Origin: a virus
DNA length: 23,069 nt
IMG/VR virus record: IMGVR_UViG_3300046782_000487
Span: 1 to 23,069 of that record
Reading direction: 5' to 3' (one strand)
Below the pieces are notes generated by a model. It had not been told where the DNA came from. It ran no database searches and worked only from the letters and a program-made list of their open reading frames with translations. Below are positions 6,231 to 13,286 of this stretch, piece by piece (position 1 is the first letter of the stretch; every line of letters starts with the position of its first letter). The position numbers and the translations under genes are program-made.

Positions 6231-7562
6231 CTAGATATTACGCCAGTCGCCGGGGAGCGGGACCGTCCGCCAGTTCTTCTGGTCCGACCGCGGGCCGTTC
6301 GACTCGACGAGGAGCGGGACGCCGAGCTCGATCGACATGTGCTCCGGGGTCCAGAGCCGCTCGGTCACGGGCTGGACGGTGCGGAGGAACTCGCCGACCT
6401 TCTGGCGCGCGGCGAGGTCGCGGACGCCGCGCTGGACGCGGAGCCGCGTCACCCGCCCGAACTCCGAGTCGTAGGCGACGCAGGTGCGGTCGCCGAAGTC
6501 CTGCTGGTCGACGCAGGTGACCGCGAGCGCGTCGACGCCGCCGTCGACGCCGATCGCGTAGCGGGTTAGGACGGCGTCGAACCAGCCGACGCGGAACGGT
6601 CCCTGCCAGCCACCGCCCTCGTTGTGCTCGCCCGCCCGCGGCCCGAGGCCGTTCTCGCTCGGGAATGGTCCCTGGCCGTGGCGGGTCGCGTAGGCCCTCG
6701 TCACGCCGACGGTCTTCAGGTCGCCGCCGACGCCGGCGTTGATGAACACCGCGCGCGCGTTGTCGCCCGTCGTCGTGCTCCACGTCGTGTGGGGGTGGAA
6801 GCCGTGCCACTCGTCCAGGAGGACGCCCTGCGCGCCCTCGAAGACGAGGTTGCCTCCGCGGAGCGTCTCGGCGATCTGGTCCCAGCTCGCGATCCGGATC
6901 CGGCGCCCGACGGTTGCCATGTCCTGGGCGGCGGTCTCCTCGAGCTCCTCGCTGTTCAGCATGGTCATCGCCAGCGCGGCCTCGGCGGTCACGACGCGCG
7001 CCTCGGCCAACAGCTTGGTCGCCTCGGCGGCGCAGTGCTGCCGCGTGAGCCGTAGCCGCCAGCGGATCTCGTGATGGTGCTGAAGGTCGCCGGCGTGGAG
7101 GAGGCAGTCCTTGTCAATCCCCGCGTCGAGAGACTCGCGAACCGCCTCGCCGACGCCGACGCCGCAGGTCCCATGTCGGTCCGCGCCGCGGACGATCTCT
7201 CGGACCTTCGACATCGCGCCGTGGAACGGCGTCGAGACCAGCGCCCGCTCGTCGACCGTCAGAAGCGTTAGCGGGTCTCGGAGGCCCAGGTAACAGAGGC
7301 TGTAGGCCTCCTGGATCATCGCCAGCGGGTCGACGACGACGTCCTTGCTCAGGACCGTCGCGGCGCCGGCGAGCGTCCCGGAGCCCCACTGCGAGAACGT
7401 GTGGTGCCGCCCCTCCGGCGTCACGACGTTGTGGGCGGCCTGGGCGCCGCCGTTGAACCTGACCACCGTCGACGCCCCGGTCTTGCGAACCAGAGCGTCG
7501 ACGATCGTCCCCTTCCCCTCGTCCCCGAACCCGAGCCCGATCACGATCCAGGATGGCTTCAT
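6231..7562 (-). CDS. purA: Adenylosuccinate synthetase-like protein (PurA family, phage type)
   Basis: The product is 443 residues. PurA joins IMP and aspartate with GTP to make adenylosuccinate; phage PurZ does the analogous step on dGMP for 2-aminoadenine DNA. Visible motifs: the N-terminal loop GLGFGDEGKG (Asp14), the His-bearing NGGAQAAHN (His44), STTTGDNA, the strand AYATRHGQGPFPSE, GWFDAVLTRYA, and a C-terminal SNGPRSDQKN resembling the base-binding loop. The catalytic Asp that PurZ replaces by Ser is retained. The aspartate-binding loop, TTGRxRR in bacterial PurA, is replaced by GGWQGPFR. With HTFSQWGSGTL and DRHGTCGVG this points to a divergent PurA-like branch. The start at 7562 follows CGTAATCC by eight bases. 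It is the last gene of the pseudokinase/vWA cassette. The substrate (IMP, dGMP or other) cannot be told here. Confidence 0.88.
   Translation of the reverse strand: MKPSWIVIGLGFGDEGKGTIVDALVRKTGASTVVRFNGGAQAAHNVVTPEGRHHTFSQWGSGTLAGAATVLSKDVVVDPLAMIQEAYSLCYLGLRDPLTLLTVDERALVSTPFHGAMSKVREIVRGADRHGTCGVGVGEAVRESLDAGIDKDCLLHAGDLQHHHEIRWRLRLTRQHCAAEATKLLAEARVVTAEAALAMTMLNSEELEETAAQDMATVGRRIRIASWDQIAETLRGGNLVFEGAQGVLLDEWHGFHPHTTWSTTTGDNARAVFINAGVGGDLKTVGVTRAYATRHGQGPFPSENGLGPRAGEHNEGGGWQGPFRVGWFDAVLTRYAIGVDGGVDALAVTCVDQQDFGDRTCVAYDSEFGRVTRLRVQRGVRDLAARQKVGEFLRTVQPVTERLWTPEHMSIELGVPLLVESNGPRSDQKNWRTVPLPGDWRNI
6234..6244 (-). promoter_or_regulatory. Start-associated element (GGCGTAATATC)
   Basis: This copy lies within the last codons of the PurA-like gene, out of frame with its stop. 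The next ATG (6218) is 16 bases away, so it is either looser in spacing or fortuitous. Confidence 0.4.
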
Positions 7563-7569
7563 GACCGGG

Positions 7570-7580
7570 AGGATTACGTC
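7570..7580 (-). promoter_or_regulatory. Start-associated element (GACGTAATCCT)
   Basis: Copy before the PurA-like gene, eight bases from TAATCC to the ATG at 7562. It lies just after the vWA stop. Confidence 0.55.
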
Positions 7581-8592
7581 AGACCCGCTTCGTCCCCCCC
7601 GCCGATGCGGCCGGCAGGTCGCCGGTGGCCGTCCCGGTCTTCGCGAGATCGCGGCCCGCGCTCTTGGCGTACGGCACGAGCGCGCCCTTCACGGCGGCGG
7701 CGGCGGTGTGGTCGAGCCCGGCCTTCGCCAGGTCGGCCGCGACGTCGTCGAGCCCGCGCCCCTCGCAGACCCCGATCGTCGAGCCGATCAGCTCGGCGAT
7801 GTGGTTCACGTCCCGGAGCATCAGGAACCGCTCCCCGAGGTACTCCTTCCAGAAGGCGAGGTGCTCGGCGTTGTCCGGGTACTGGCCCTGGTTCACGTAG
7901 ACGTGGAAGACCTCGAACTTCTCCTGCGCCGCCGCGAGGATCTCCTTCAGCGTCAGGTCCTTCTCCAGGTCCTCGCCCAGCCACCGCTTCGCGATCGCGC
8001 GCGGCAGGCGCTCGTAGGCCATCTCGTCGCCCATCGTGAACAGGTAGCCCTTCTTGCCGCGCTTCTCGAAGCAGTCCATCGCGACGTGCCGGCTGACCCA
8101 GTGGATCGCCATGTCGTACGACTCGCGCGCCTGGCCGCCGCCGTTCCCCTCCAGGTAGAGCTTCGTCAGCCAGTCGTCCATCTCGAGCCCGGACTCGAAC
8201 TGCCCGACCTGAAGCGGGGCCCGGTCCGAGTAGGCGTCCCCGATCGCCCCGAACATGATCTGGGGGTCCTCGATGTAGCTGTGCGCCGTCAGGAGCCGCA
8301 TCAGCCCGGGGAACTTGTCCTTGTCGAGGGCGAACTGCCTCGGGATGCCCCCCATCGATCCGGTCACGTCGAACAGGATCGCGAGGGCGTTCGAGCGCGG
8401 GTGGGCGTCGCTGTCGCGCGCCTCCCGGAGCTTGATGCTGAGCGGGTCCATCCCGGCCGCGACGACGGCCGCCGCCGACTTCGACGTGAACGATGCCGCC
8501 GCCGCCGCCGCCGGGCCGACGTCGTCGACCAGCTTGGATCGGGTCCCGTACAGGTGCCGTGCCGCCGAGTCGCTGTAGCTGCTGCCTCCCAT
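7579..8592 (-). CDS. von Willebrand factor A (vWA) domain protein
   Basis: The product is 337 residues. An Ala-rich N-terminal region (about 1-65) is followed by a vWA domain. The first strand and metal site are clear: LAILFDVTGSMGG, i.e. Asp75, Thr77 and Ser79 in a DxTxS form of the MIDAS motif. The domain continues through FGAIGDAYSDRAPLQVGQF, the Gly-rich NGGGQARESYDMA and YLFTMGDE. A helical Ala-rich tail closes the protein. vWA domains bind partners through a metal ion and often pair with ATPases or kinases. Here the gene directly follows a pseudokinase gene. GAAGGAG precedes the ATG at 8592. No signal peptide or membrane anchor, so probably cytoplasmic or in the virion. Confidence 0.85.
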   Translation of the reverse strand: MGGSSYSDSAARHLYGTRSKLVDDVGPAAAAAASFTSKSAAAVVAAGMDPLSIKLREARDSDAHPRSNALAILFDVTGSMGGIPRQFALDKDKFPGLMRLLTAHSYIEDPQIMFGAIGDAYSDRAPLQVGQFESGLEMDDWLTKLYLEGNGGGQARESYDMAIHWVSRHVAMDCFEKRGKKGYLFTMGDEMAYERLPRAIAKRWLGEDLEKDLTLKEILAAAQEKFEVFHVYVNQGQYPDNAEHLAFWKEYLGERFLMLRDVNHIAELIGSTIGVCEGRGLDDVAADLAKAGLDHTAAAAVKGALVPYAKSAGRDLAKTGTATGDLPAASAGGTKRV

Positions 8593-8631
8593 GGCGATTC
8601 TCCTTCCGGCCCGAGATTGGGCCTGGGCGGG

Positions 8632-8642
8632 AGTATTACGCC
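8632..8642 (-). promoter_or_regulatory. Start-associated element (GGCGTAATACT)
   Basis: Copy at the end of the pseudokinase gene, about 40 bases before the vWA start. The vWA gene also has its own GAAGGAG ribosome site, so this copy would give a transcript with a leader. Confidence 0.5.
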
Positions 8643-9691
8643 GGGAGCAGCGAGAAGGGCCGGAAGCTCGGCGCCCCGTAGAGGTCGCGGAGGACCGCGT
8701 CGAACCGCTTGTAAACGTCGAGCGCGCTGTCGTACCGGGCCCGCGGGTTCCGCAGGAGGCAGGCCGAGAGCAGGGCGTCGATCTTCCTCGGCAGCGCGCC
8801 GCGGTCGACCAGCGCGGCGGCGATCCGGGCGGCCATGTAGAGGTCCGTGGCGGGCGTCGCCGGCGCCTTCAGCTCGACCTCCGGCGCGTACCAGTCCGCC
8901 CGCGCGCTGACGATCGCCTTGATGCGCTCGCCCGCCGCGACCGAGCAGGACCAGCCGACGAGCTTCGCCCCGTGGTTGTCGGGTCGGATCAGGACGTGCT
9001 CGGGCAGGATCGCGCCGTGGACGAGCCCGTTGGAGTGGACCCACGAGAGGACCTCCAGCATCCGGCGCCACATCCAGGCCATGTCCCGGGGGTCGATCCC
9101 GCGCGGGCGGGCGAGGAGGACGTCGGCGATGGTGTTGGTCTTCGAGAAGAACCCGAAGACGTTCGCTCGCCGCAGCTTGCCGGCGACCTCGATCCGGGCG
9201 CTCTCGACGAGCTTCGGGAGGTAGCGCTGGAAGTTGACGGCCGCCTCGTCCTTCTCGGCCCAGAGCTTCTGGAGGTTCCGCCACTCCGCCGTGGCGAGGT
9301 CCTCGTCGCGCGGATCGCGGAGGAACTTCAGCACCGCGCGCCGGGGCTTGTCGTCCTCGTAGTCCGCGACGTAGACGTCGCACAGGTCGCCGGCCGCGAG
9401 CGGCTGGAGGTTCTTGTAGACGCCGCGCTTCGTCCGGACCTCGACCGAGACCGAGGGCGCCTTCTGGCCCCAGGTCCCCTGCTGGAACTTCCGGTCGGCC
9501 TCGTCCCGGAGCTCGAGGAGGCGCTTCATCCCCTCCGCCGCGCGCGGGCTCGGGTCGTGGTCGGGGTGAAGGATCCGGGCGAGGGACCGGAAGACGGCGG
9601 TCAGCTCGGCCTCGGTCTTGACGGGGCCGAACACGTCCTCCGCGCAGCGCGCGGCCATCACCTTCCCCGCGGCGAGCTCGGCGTCCGTCAT
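8636..9691 (-). CDS. J-domain / protein pseudokinase fusion
   Basis: The product is 351 residues. The N-terminal ~70 resemble a J-domain: helices around the signature His-Pro-Asp at 42-44 (FRSLARILHPDHDP), which in DnaJ proteins stimulates Hsp70. From about residue 95 a protein-kinase fold follows: a degenerate nucleotide loop, the ATP lysine (AVLKF, Lys122), a Glu in the next helix (Glu136), and the helical lobe with YAPE and DLYMAARIAAAL. The catalytic loop reads LVHGAILPEHVLI, so the HRD Asp is Ala227, and the DFG motif reads GWS (246-248). Both catalytic acids are missing, so phosphotransfer is unlikely and a binding or regulatory role is more plausible. The gene follows GGCGTAATAC by seven bases. 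A longer in-frame extension to 9835 overlaps the upstream gene and is rejected. Confidence 0.85.
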   Translation of the reverse strand: MTDAELAAGKVMAARCAEDVFGPVKTEAELTAVFRSLARILHPDHDPSPRAAEGMKRLLELRDEADRKFQQGTWGQKAPSVSVEVRTKRGVYKNLQPLAAGDLCDVYVADYEDDKPRRAVLKFLRDPRDEDLATAEWRNLQKLWAEKDEAAVNFQRYLPKLVESARIEVAGKLRRANVFGFFSKTNTIADVLLARPRGIDPRDMAWMWRRMLEVLSWVHSNGLVHGAILPEHVLIRPDNHGAKLVGWSCSVAAGERIKAIVSARADWYAPEVELKAPATPATDLYMAARIAAALVDRGALPRKIDALLSACLLRNPRARYDSALDVYKRFDAVLRDLYGAPSFRPFSLLPA

Positions 9692-9697
9692 GCGCCG

Positions 9698-9708
9698 AGT
9701 ATTACGCC
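9698..9708 (-). promoter_or_regulatory. Start-associated element (GGCGTAATACT)
   Basis: Copy before the J-domain/pseudokinase gene, seven bases from TAATAC to the ATG at 9691. It overlaps the stop of the Trp-rich protein gene. Confidence 0.6.
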
Positions 9709-10574
9709 CGGGCGTCCTTCGGCCTGTGGTCCTCCGTCGGAGTCCAGCCGCGCCCGCCGTTGCGCCCGCGGTCCCGGAGCTTGCTGGCGACGAACTTGCC
9801 GATGCCCTCCTCCAGCGTCTCGGCCGCGCAGCCAAACCCGTAGCTGGCGTCCTCGCCGCAGTCCCAGGAGTTCTCGCCCTTGCCGGGGAAGGGGACCGGG
9901 TCGCGCTTCATGTCGAGGTCCACGCACACCCAGCGCCGCGCGAAGGGCCACCGGGGCCGCTTGTGGACCCGCTCGAGGACCCGGCCGGTCCCAGCGTAGG
10001 CCCGCTCCGGCATGGGGACGAGGATCGACTTCTCGGCCTCGATCACACGCTCCGAATACTTCGCCTTGCCGAGGAAGGTGTCGAGCGGGTGCCAGGACCC
10101 GTGCCGCCACTTCGGCGTCTTCGAGCTCCACGACATCGGGTCCGTCCAGAGCGCCCACCAGATCCCCCAGTCGTGGATCGAGACGTCGACCTCGCGGTCC
10201 GAGTAGCACTTCGAGATCCGGCCCGACCACCCGTCCCGGTCCTTGTCCGGCAGGAGCTTGCGGGCGAGCCTCGCGAACATCCCGCCCTGCAGCGTCAGGT
10301 AGAACGAGAAGACCCATGGCACCGCGATCGCGAGCTGGACGCCCACGCCGTCGCCCTGCTGCGCCTTGAAGCTCAGGTGGGCGGCGCCGCGCCAGAAGAA
10401 CGCCCACTCCCAGTTGACCGAGATGCCGGGCCGGTACTTGATGCGCTTCTCCTCCTCGCGCGTCCTCGGCTCGGGGCTGTGGAACAGTGTCAGCCACGCG
10501 CGCCCGTGGCGGGCGCCGCCGCCGCGACGAGGGCGCCGCTTGCTGTCGTTCAGGTTCTGCCAGTGGAAACGCAT
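9702..10574 (-). CDS. Unknown Trp-rich protein heading the pseudokinase/vWA cassette
   Basis: The product is 290 residues and not recognised. It begins MRFHWQNLNDSKRRPRRGG (basic) and is rich in Trp and aromatics in a beta-type pattern (ISVNWEWAFFWRGAAHLSF, VSIHDWGIWWALWTDPMSW). The stretch VGVQLAIAVPWVFSFYLTL is hydrophobic but more like buried beta strands than a membrane helix. The C-terminus is charged. The ATG at 10574 follows GGCGTAATAT by seven bases, and the gene ends ten bases before the J-domain gene. Its consistent joining with the next three genes suggests a common process. Confidence 0.75.
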   Translation of the reverse strand: MRFHWQNLNDSKRRPRRGGGARHGRAWLTLFHSPEPRTREEEKRIKYRPGISVNWEWAFFWRGAAHLSFKAQQGDGVGVQLAIAVPWVFSFYLTLQGGMFARLARKLLPDKDRDGWSGRISKCYSDREVDVSIHDWGIWWALWTDPMSWSSKTPKWRHGSWHPLDTFLGKAKYSERVIEAEKSILVPMPERAYAGTGRVLERVHKRPRWPFARRWVCVDLDMKRDPVPFPGKGENSWDCGEDASYGFGCAAETLEEGIGKFVASKLRDRGRNGGRGWTPTEDHRPKDARA

Positions 10575-10580
10575 GCGCCT

Positions 10581-10591
10581 GATATTACGCC
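10581..10591 (-). promoter_or_regulatory. Start-associated element (GGCGTAATATC)
   Basis: Copy before the Trp-rich protein gene, seven bases from TAATAT to the ATG at 10574. It overlaps the MuF stop. Confidence 0.6.
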
Positions 10592-11508
10592 GGGAGCCCG
10601 GCCGTGCTCGGCTGGACCGGCCCCGGCTCGGCGAGCCCGGCGGTCCCCCAGGCCGGCAGCCACGGGATGACGCACTCGCGATCGTTCGGCCTGTTCGGCG
10701 GCTGCATGTACCTGACGACCTTCCCCGTCGGGACGCCGTGGTCGTTCTTGACGACCCAGACGAAGGGCTGGTCGACCGGGACCGTCTGGCCGTTCAGCGC
10801 CTCGCTGTCCTTCCCGGTCCGGTCGTCGAAGGTCGCGACGAGCCGCTTCTGCATCTTCGGCACGGCGGGCCGGAGCTCCTCCATCGACCGCTGGTTGCTC
10901 ACGCCGTAGGTCCAGGACATCTCGGTCCGGACGATCCGCTCCGCCCGCCAGCGCTGCTTCTCGAACAGCCCGGTCGACCCGACCACCCGGTCGACCGCCT
11001 CGTCGACGCCCTCGCCCTGGACGATCGATCTCGCGAGCCCCTCCCGGATCGAGCCGAGCGCCTGGGGCCCGTAGCGCCGCGCCGAGCTCCGGTAGCGGTC
11101 GAGCAGCGTGGGCGCGATCCCGGGGTAGACGTTCCGGACGACGGCGGCCTGAGCGGCCTGGACGACGGGCGTCATCCGGCCGTAGCGCCCCTCCAGCGTG
11201 CCGACCATGTTCGTCAGGTGGCGCGGGGCGAGGTTCCCGGCGACGCGCCCGGTGGCCTGCATGTGGTCGACGAGCCCGGTCTCCAGGCCCCGGATCGCGT
11301 CGGCGACCTGGGCGAGGACGAGCCGGAGGTGCTGGGCCTGGAAGGTCTGGCCCTTGCCGGCGCGCGCGAGGCGGCGGAGCTTGTCCTCGAGATCGACCCG
11401 GGAGTCGGCGTACAGCTTCTGCATCCGGCCGACGCCCCGGACCTCGATCACCCCGAACAGTTGGCGGCGGTGGAGGTCGACGAGCTCGCGGATCAGGGAG
11501 GCGGCCAC
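10585..11508 (-). CDS. Head morphogenesis protein, SPP1 gp7 / Mu F type
   Basis: The product is 307 residues. The C-terminal half carries the family pattern: ERIVRTEMSWTYGVSNQRS, then KRLVATFDDRTGKDSEALNG, then the PP-containing end YMQPPNRPNDRECVIPW. The N-terminal ~150 residues are helical. In SPP1 and Mu this protein binds the portal, enters the head in few copies and affects DNA ejection and head assembly. In most phages the gene sits right after the portal; here about 7 kb separate them. The start is a GTG at 11508. A degenerate form of the start element (GCGTAGTAG) lies upstream. Confidence 0.85.
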   Translation of the reverse strand: MAASLIRELVDLHRRQLFGVIEVRGVGRMQKLYADSRVDLEDKLRRLARAGKGQTFQAQHLRLVLAQVADAIRGLETGLVDHMQATGRVAGNLAPRHLTNMVGTLEGRYGRMTPVVQAAQAAVVRNVYPGIAPTLLDRYRSSARRYGPQALGSIREGLARSIVQGEGVDEAVDRVVGSTGLFEKQRWRAERIVRTEMSWTYGVSNQRSMEELRPAVPKMQKRLVATFDDRTGKDSEALNGQTVPVDQPFVWVVKNDHGVPTGKVVRYMQPPNRPNDRECVIPWLPAWGTAGLAEPGPVQPSTAGLPA

Positions 11509-11517
11509 GCCGCCGAT

Positions 11518-11528
11518 GCTACTACGCG
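11518..11528 (-). promoter_or_regulatory. Degenerate start-associated element (CGCGTAGTAGC)
   Basis: Weak copy before the MuF gene, with G for A at two positions. TAGTAG ends ten bases before the GTG at 11508. Confidence 0.3.
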
Positions 11529-11749
11529 GGGAGGTGACCGACTCGCTGCCGGTAAAACTTCGGGTACTTCCCCGGGCGGCTCAGCGGATCGTAGCCGTCG
11601 ATCTTCGGGGCCAGGTCCAGCGCCGCGATCGCAGTGTCCGCCGCCTCCTCGGTCAGCGCGTAGCCGACGAGCTCCTCCGGGTTCCAGTCGCGGTTCTCCA
11701 GCGAGTCGTAGTCGATCCGCCAGACGAGGTAGACGGGACCGACGCTCAC
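11522..11749 (-). CDS. Unknown 75-residue protein
   Basis: The small acidic protein (MSVGPVYLVWRIDYDSLENR, then EEAADTAIAALDLAPKIDGY) has a likely beta-strand start followed by a helix. The GTG start at 11749 overlaps the stop of the upstream gene by four bases (GTGA), so the two are translationally coupled. No family recognised. Confidence 0.75.
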   Translation of the reverse strand: MSVGPVYLVWRIDYDSLENRDWNPEELVGYALTEEAADTAIAALDLAPKIDGYDPLSRPGKYPKFYRQRVGHLPA

Positions 11750-12000
11750 CCGCCGGCCTCTTTCTTCAGCTCGTCCATCATCTCCCAGGCGAGCTCGGCC
11801 GCCTTCAGGGTGTTCATCGCCAGCTCCTTGGCCTCCTCAGGCTGAGCCACCATCGTCGACGGAAGGCGGACGTCGGCCTCGTACGTGACCCTGCCCTGCT
11901 TCGTGACCCGGCGGGCGCGGGCCTCGGGGCGGACCCGATAGTTGTCGGGGTCTCCGATCTCCTTCGTCCGCTCGACGACCTCGTCCTTGGCGCTCGGCAT
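11746..12000 (-). CDS. Unknown 84-residue charged protein
   Basis: The product is basic at the front (VVERTKEIGDPDNYRVRPEA) and helical at the back (AMNTLKAAELAWEMMDELKK). It is the first protein gene after the tRNA array. Its ATG at 12000 follows GGCGTAATAC by seven bases, although the preceding gene is a tRNA rather than a protein gene. No known domain. Confidence 0.75.
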   Translation of the reverse strand: MPSAKDEVVERTKEIGDPDNYRVRPEARARRVTKQGRVTYEADVRLPSTMVAQPEEAKELAMNTLKAAELAWEMMDELKKEAGG

Positions 12001-12006
12001 GGACCG

Positions 12007-12017
12007 AGTATTACGCC
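12007..12017 (-). promoter_or_regulatory. Start-associated element (GGCGTAATACT) after a tRNA gene
   Basis: This copy lies between tRNA-Thr(GGT) and the ATG at 12000, seven bases from TAATAC to the start. No upstream protein gene ends here, so the sequence is conserved for its own sake. Confidence 0.65.
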
Positions 12018-12021
12018 TGGA

Positions 12022-12092
12022 GCTGGTGGCGGGAGTCGAACCCGCTCCTCCGCCTTACCAAGGCGGCGGTCATCCGATTGACCTTCACCAGC
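12022..12092 (-). tRNA. tRNA-Thr(GGT)
   Basis: Acceptor GCTGGTG/CACCAGC, anticodon loop TTGGTAA on a CCGCC/GGCGG stem, T-loop TTCGACT. Reads ACC. Last tRNA of the array; no encoded CCA. Confidence 0.9.
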
Positions 12093-12094
12093 GT

Positions 12095-12164
12095 GACCCG
12101 GGGCGGATTCGAACCGCCAGACGCTCGCTTAGGAGGCGTGCGCTCGGTCCACTCGAACCGGGTC
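12095..12164 (-). tRNA. tRNA-Arg(CCT)
   Basis: Acceptor GACCCGG/CCGGGTC, anticodon loop CTCCTAA, T-arm GGCGG TTCGAAT CCGCC. Reads AGG. One A-A mismatch in the anticodon stem. Lies between the HNH gene and tRNA-Thr. Confidence 0.85.
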
Positions 12165-12175
12165 CCCCCCCCGCC

Positions 12176-12697
12176 CTACCCCTCCAGGACGTCCGACCAG
12201 TAGCCCCGCCACTCGTCGGGGATCCGGGTCGCGTCCATCTTGACCATGATCGCCGGCAGGATGTGGGGCTTCGTCGGCGACCTGAGCAGCCGCATCCCCG
12301 CCTCCGCCGGCGTCCTGTCCGCCTTCTCGGCGTTGCACGAGACGCAGCAGGTGACGATGTTCTCCCAGCGCGTGACGCCGCCCCTCGACCGCGGCTGGAC
12401 GTGGTCGAACGTCAGGTCCTCGGTCGGGAACCGCCGCGCGCAGTACTGGCAGACGAACCCGTCGCGCGCGTAGATGTTCAGGCGCGAGAACTTCACGCGG
12501 ATCCGGTCGCGCTTGAAGCGACGGAGGATCCGGACAACGCTCGGCATCGGGTAGTCCTGGCCCACGCCCCTGATGGTCCGGTCCCGGCTGTACTCGACGA
12601 CCTCGGCCTTGCCGACGACGACGTCGGACACGGCGCGGTGCCAGTGCTCGACGCGAAGGCGGCGGTAGTCAACGTCCAGGTACAGCACGGCTTCCAT
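12176..12697 (-). CDS. HNH endonuclease inside the tRNA array
   Basis: The product is 173 residues. An N-terminal region (MEAVLYLDVDYRRLRVEHWH) precedes an HNH domain: CQYC, then LTFDHVQPRSRGG, then WENIVTCCVSCNAEKADRTP. It has two Cys pairs for zinc and the Asp-His catalytic core. The layout is common in phage-borne HNH proteins that nick or cut DNA. It separates tRNA-Arg(CCT) from tRNA-Leu(CAG). Homing by such enzymes could have helped move tRNA genes. AAAGGAGG six bases before the ATG at 12697 fixes the start; a longer reading frame to 12844 would run through tRNA-Leu and is rejected. Confidence 0.88.
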   Translation of the reverse strand: MEAVLYLDVDYRRLRVEHWHRAVSDVVVGKAEVVEYSRDRTIRGVGQDYPMPSVVRILRRFKRDRIRVKFSRLNIYARDGFVCQYCARRFPTEDLTFDHVQPRSRGGVTRWENIVTCCVSCNAEKADRTPAEAGMRLLRSPTKPHILPAIMVKMDATRIPDEWRGYWSDVLEG

Positions 12698-12729
12698 CGG
12701 ACCCTCCTTTCTGGATTCTACCTGCGGGT

Positions 12730-12812
12730 GCGAGAGAGAGGAGTCGAACCTCCACGCCCGTTGCGGGCACTGCGGTCTGAACGCAGCGCGGCTGCCATTA
12801 CGCCACTCTCGC
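12730..12812 (-). tRNA. tRNA-Leu(CAG)
   Basis: Acceptor GCGAGAG/CTCTCGC, anticodon loop TTCAGAC, long variable arm (class II), T-loop TTCGACT. Reads CTG. Confidence 0.92.
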
Positions 12813-12818
12813 GATCGT

Positions 12819-12900
12819 GCTCGGAGGGGGAGTCGAACCCCCACGGCCTTTCGGCCACCGGCCTCTCAAACCGGCGTGACTACCATTCCACCACCCGAGC
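12819..12900 (-). tRNA. tRNA-Leu(GAG)
   Basis: Acceptor GCTCGGG/TCCGAGC, anticodon loop TTGAGAG, long variable arm with a GGCC..GGCC stem. Reads CTC. Confidence 0.9.
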
Positions 12901-12904
12901 TCGT

Positions 12905-12976
12905 AGGGGCTTCCGGAATCGAACCGGAGCTTCACCGGGTTTGAGCCGGCGCCGTCTCCACTTGCGGCACGCCCCC
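12905..12976 (-). tRNA. tRNA-Leu(CAA) with short variable loop
   Basis: Anticodon loop CTCAAAC on GCCGG/CCGGT; reads TTG. The D-arm (CAAGTGGAGACGGC) is Leu-like, but the variable region is only about five bases, whereas bacterial Leu tRNAs normally have a long arm. The acceptor has a G-U and a G-A pair. Confidence 0.75.
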
Positions 12977-12978
12977 GT

Positions 12979-13047
12979 ACCGGGGCAGGAGTCGAACCTG
13001 CGTCGACCGCTTATAAAGCGGCTGCTCTCCCGTTGAGCTATCCCGGC
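12979..13047 (-). tRNA. tRNA-Ile(TAT)
   Basis: Anticodon loop TTTATAA on GCCGC/GCGGT, T-arm GCAGG TTCGACT CCTGC. Reads the rare codon ATA directly. The 3' acceptor strand appears one base short. Confidence 0.82.
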
Positions 13048-13054
13048 TCGTCGC

Positions 13055-13125
13055 GCCCCCGAGGGGAATCGAACCCCCCTCGCGCCGTAGACAGCGGCGC
13101 AGCCTCACCAGATGCTTACGGGAGC
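13055..13125 (-). tRNA. tRNA-Asp(GTC)
   Basis: Acceptor GCTCCCG/CGGGGGC, anticodon loop CTGTCTA, T-loop TTCGATT. Reads GAC. Confidence 0.9.
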
Positions 13126-13131
13126 AGGAGT

Positions 13132-13203
13132 GTCCTCGCCCGGACTCGAACCGGGACCTCGGGTTTCGGAGACCCGTGTGGTTTCCCGTTCCACCACGAG
13201 GAC
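13132..13203 (-). tRNA. tRNA-Arg(CCG)
   Basis: Acceptor GTCCTCG/CGAGGAC, anticodon loop CTCCGAA on CGGGT/ACCCG, T-loop TTCGAGT. Reads CGG. Confidence 0.92.
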
Positions 13204-13208
13204 GTCGA

Positions 13209-13280
13209 GCGCCCGGGCGGATTCGAACCGCCAGGTCCCGGCTTAGAAGGCCGGGCGCCGATCCAGCTCGGCACGAGCGC
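13209..13280 (-). tRNA. tRNA-Arg(TCT)
   Basis: Acceptor GCGCTCG/CGGGCGC, anticodon loop CTTCTAA on CCGGC/GCCGG, T-loop TTCGAAT. Reads AGA, a codon expected to be rare in such a GC-rich genome. Confidence 0.9.
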
Positions 13281-13286
13281 GTTGCA

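Noticed and set aside
6231-7562. PurZ and a 2-aminoadenine (Z) genome
   Set aside because: The Ser that marks PurZ is absent (Asp14 kept), and no MazZ, DatZ or DpoZ is visible in the window, so the claim is not supported here.
8636-9835. Longer start for the J-domain/pseudokinase gene at 9835
   Set aside because: The extension overlaps the Trp-rich protein gene and is Arg/Ser low complexity. The ATG at 9691 has the start element at the standard distance.
12795-12805. Another GGCGTAAT element near 12800
   Set aside because: It is the D-arm of tRNA-Leu(CAG), and no gene starts nearby.
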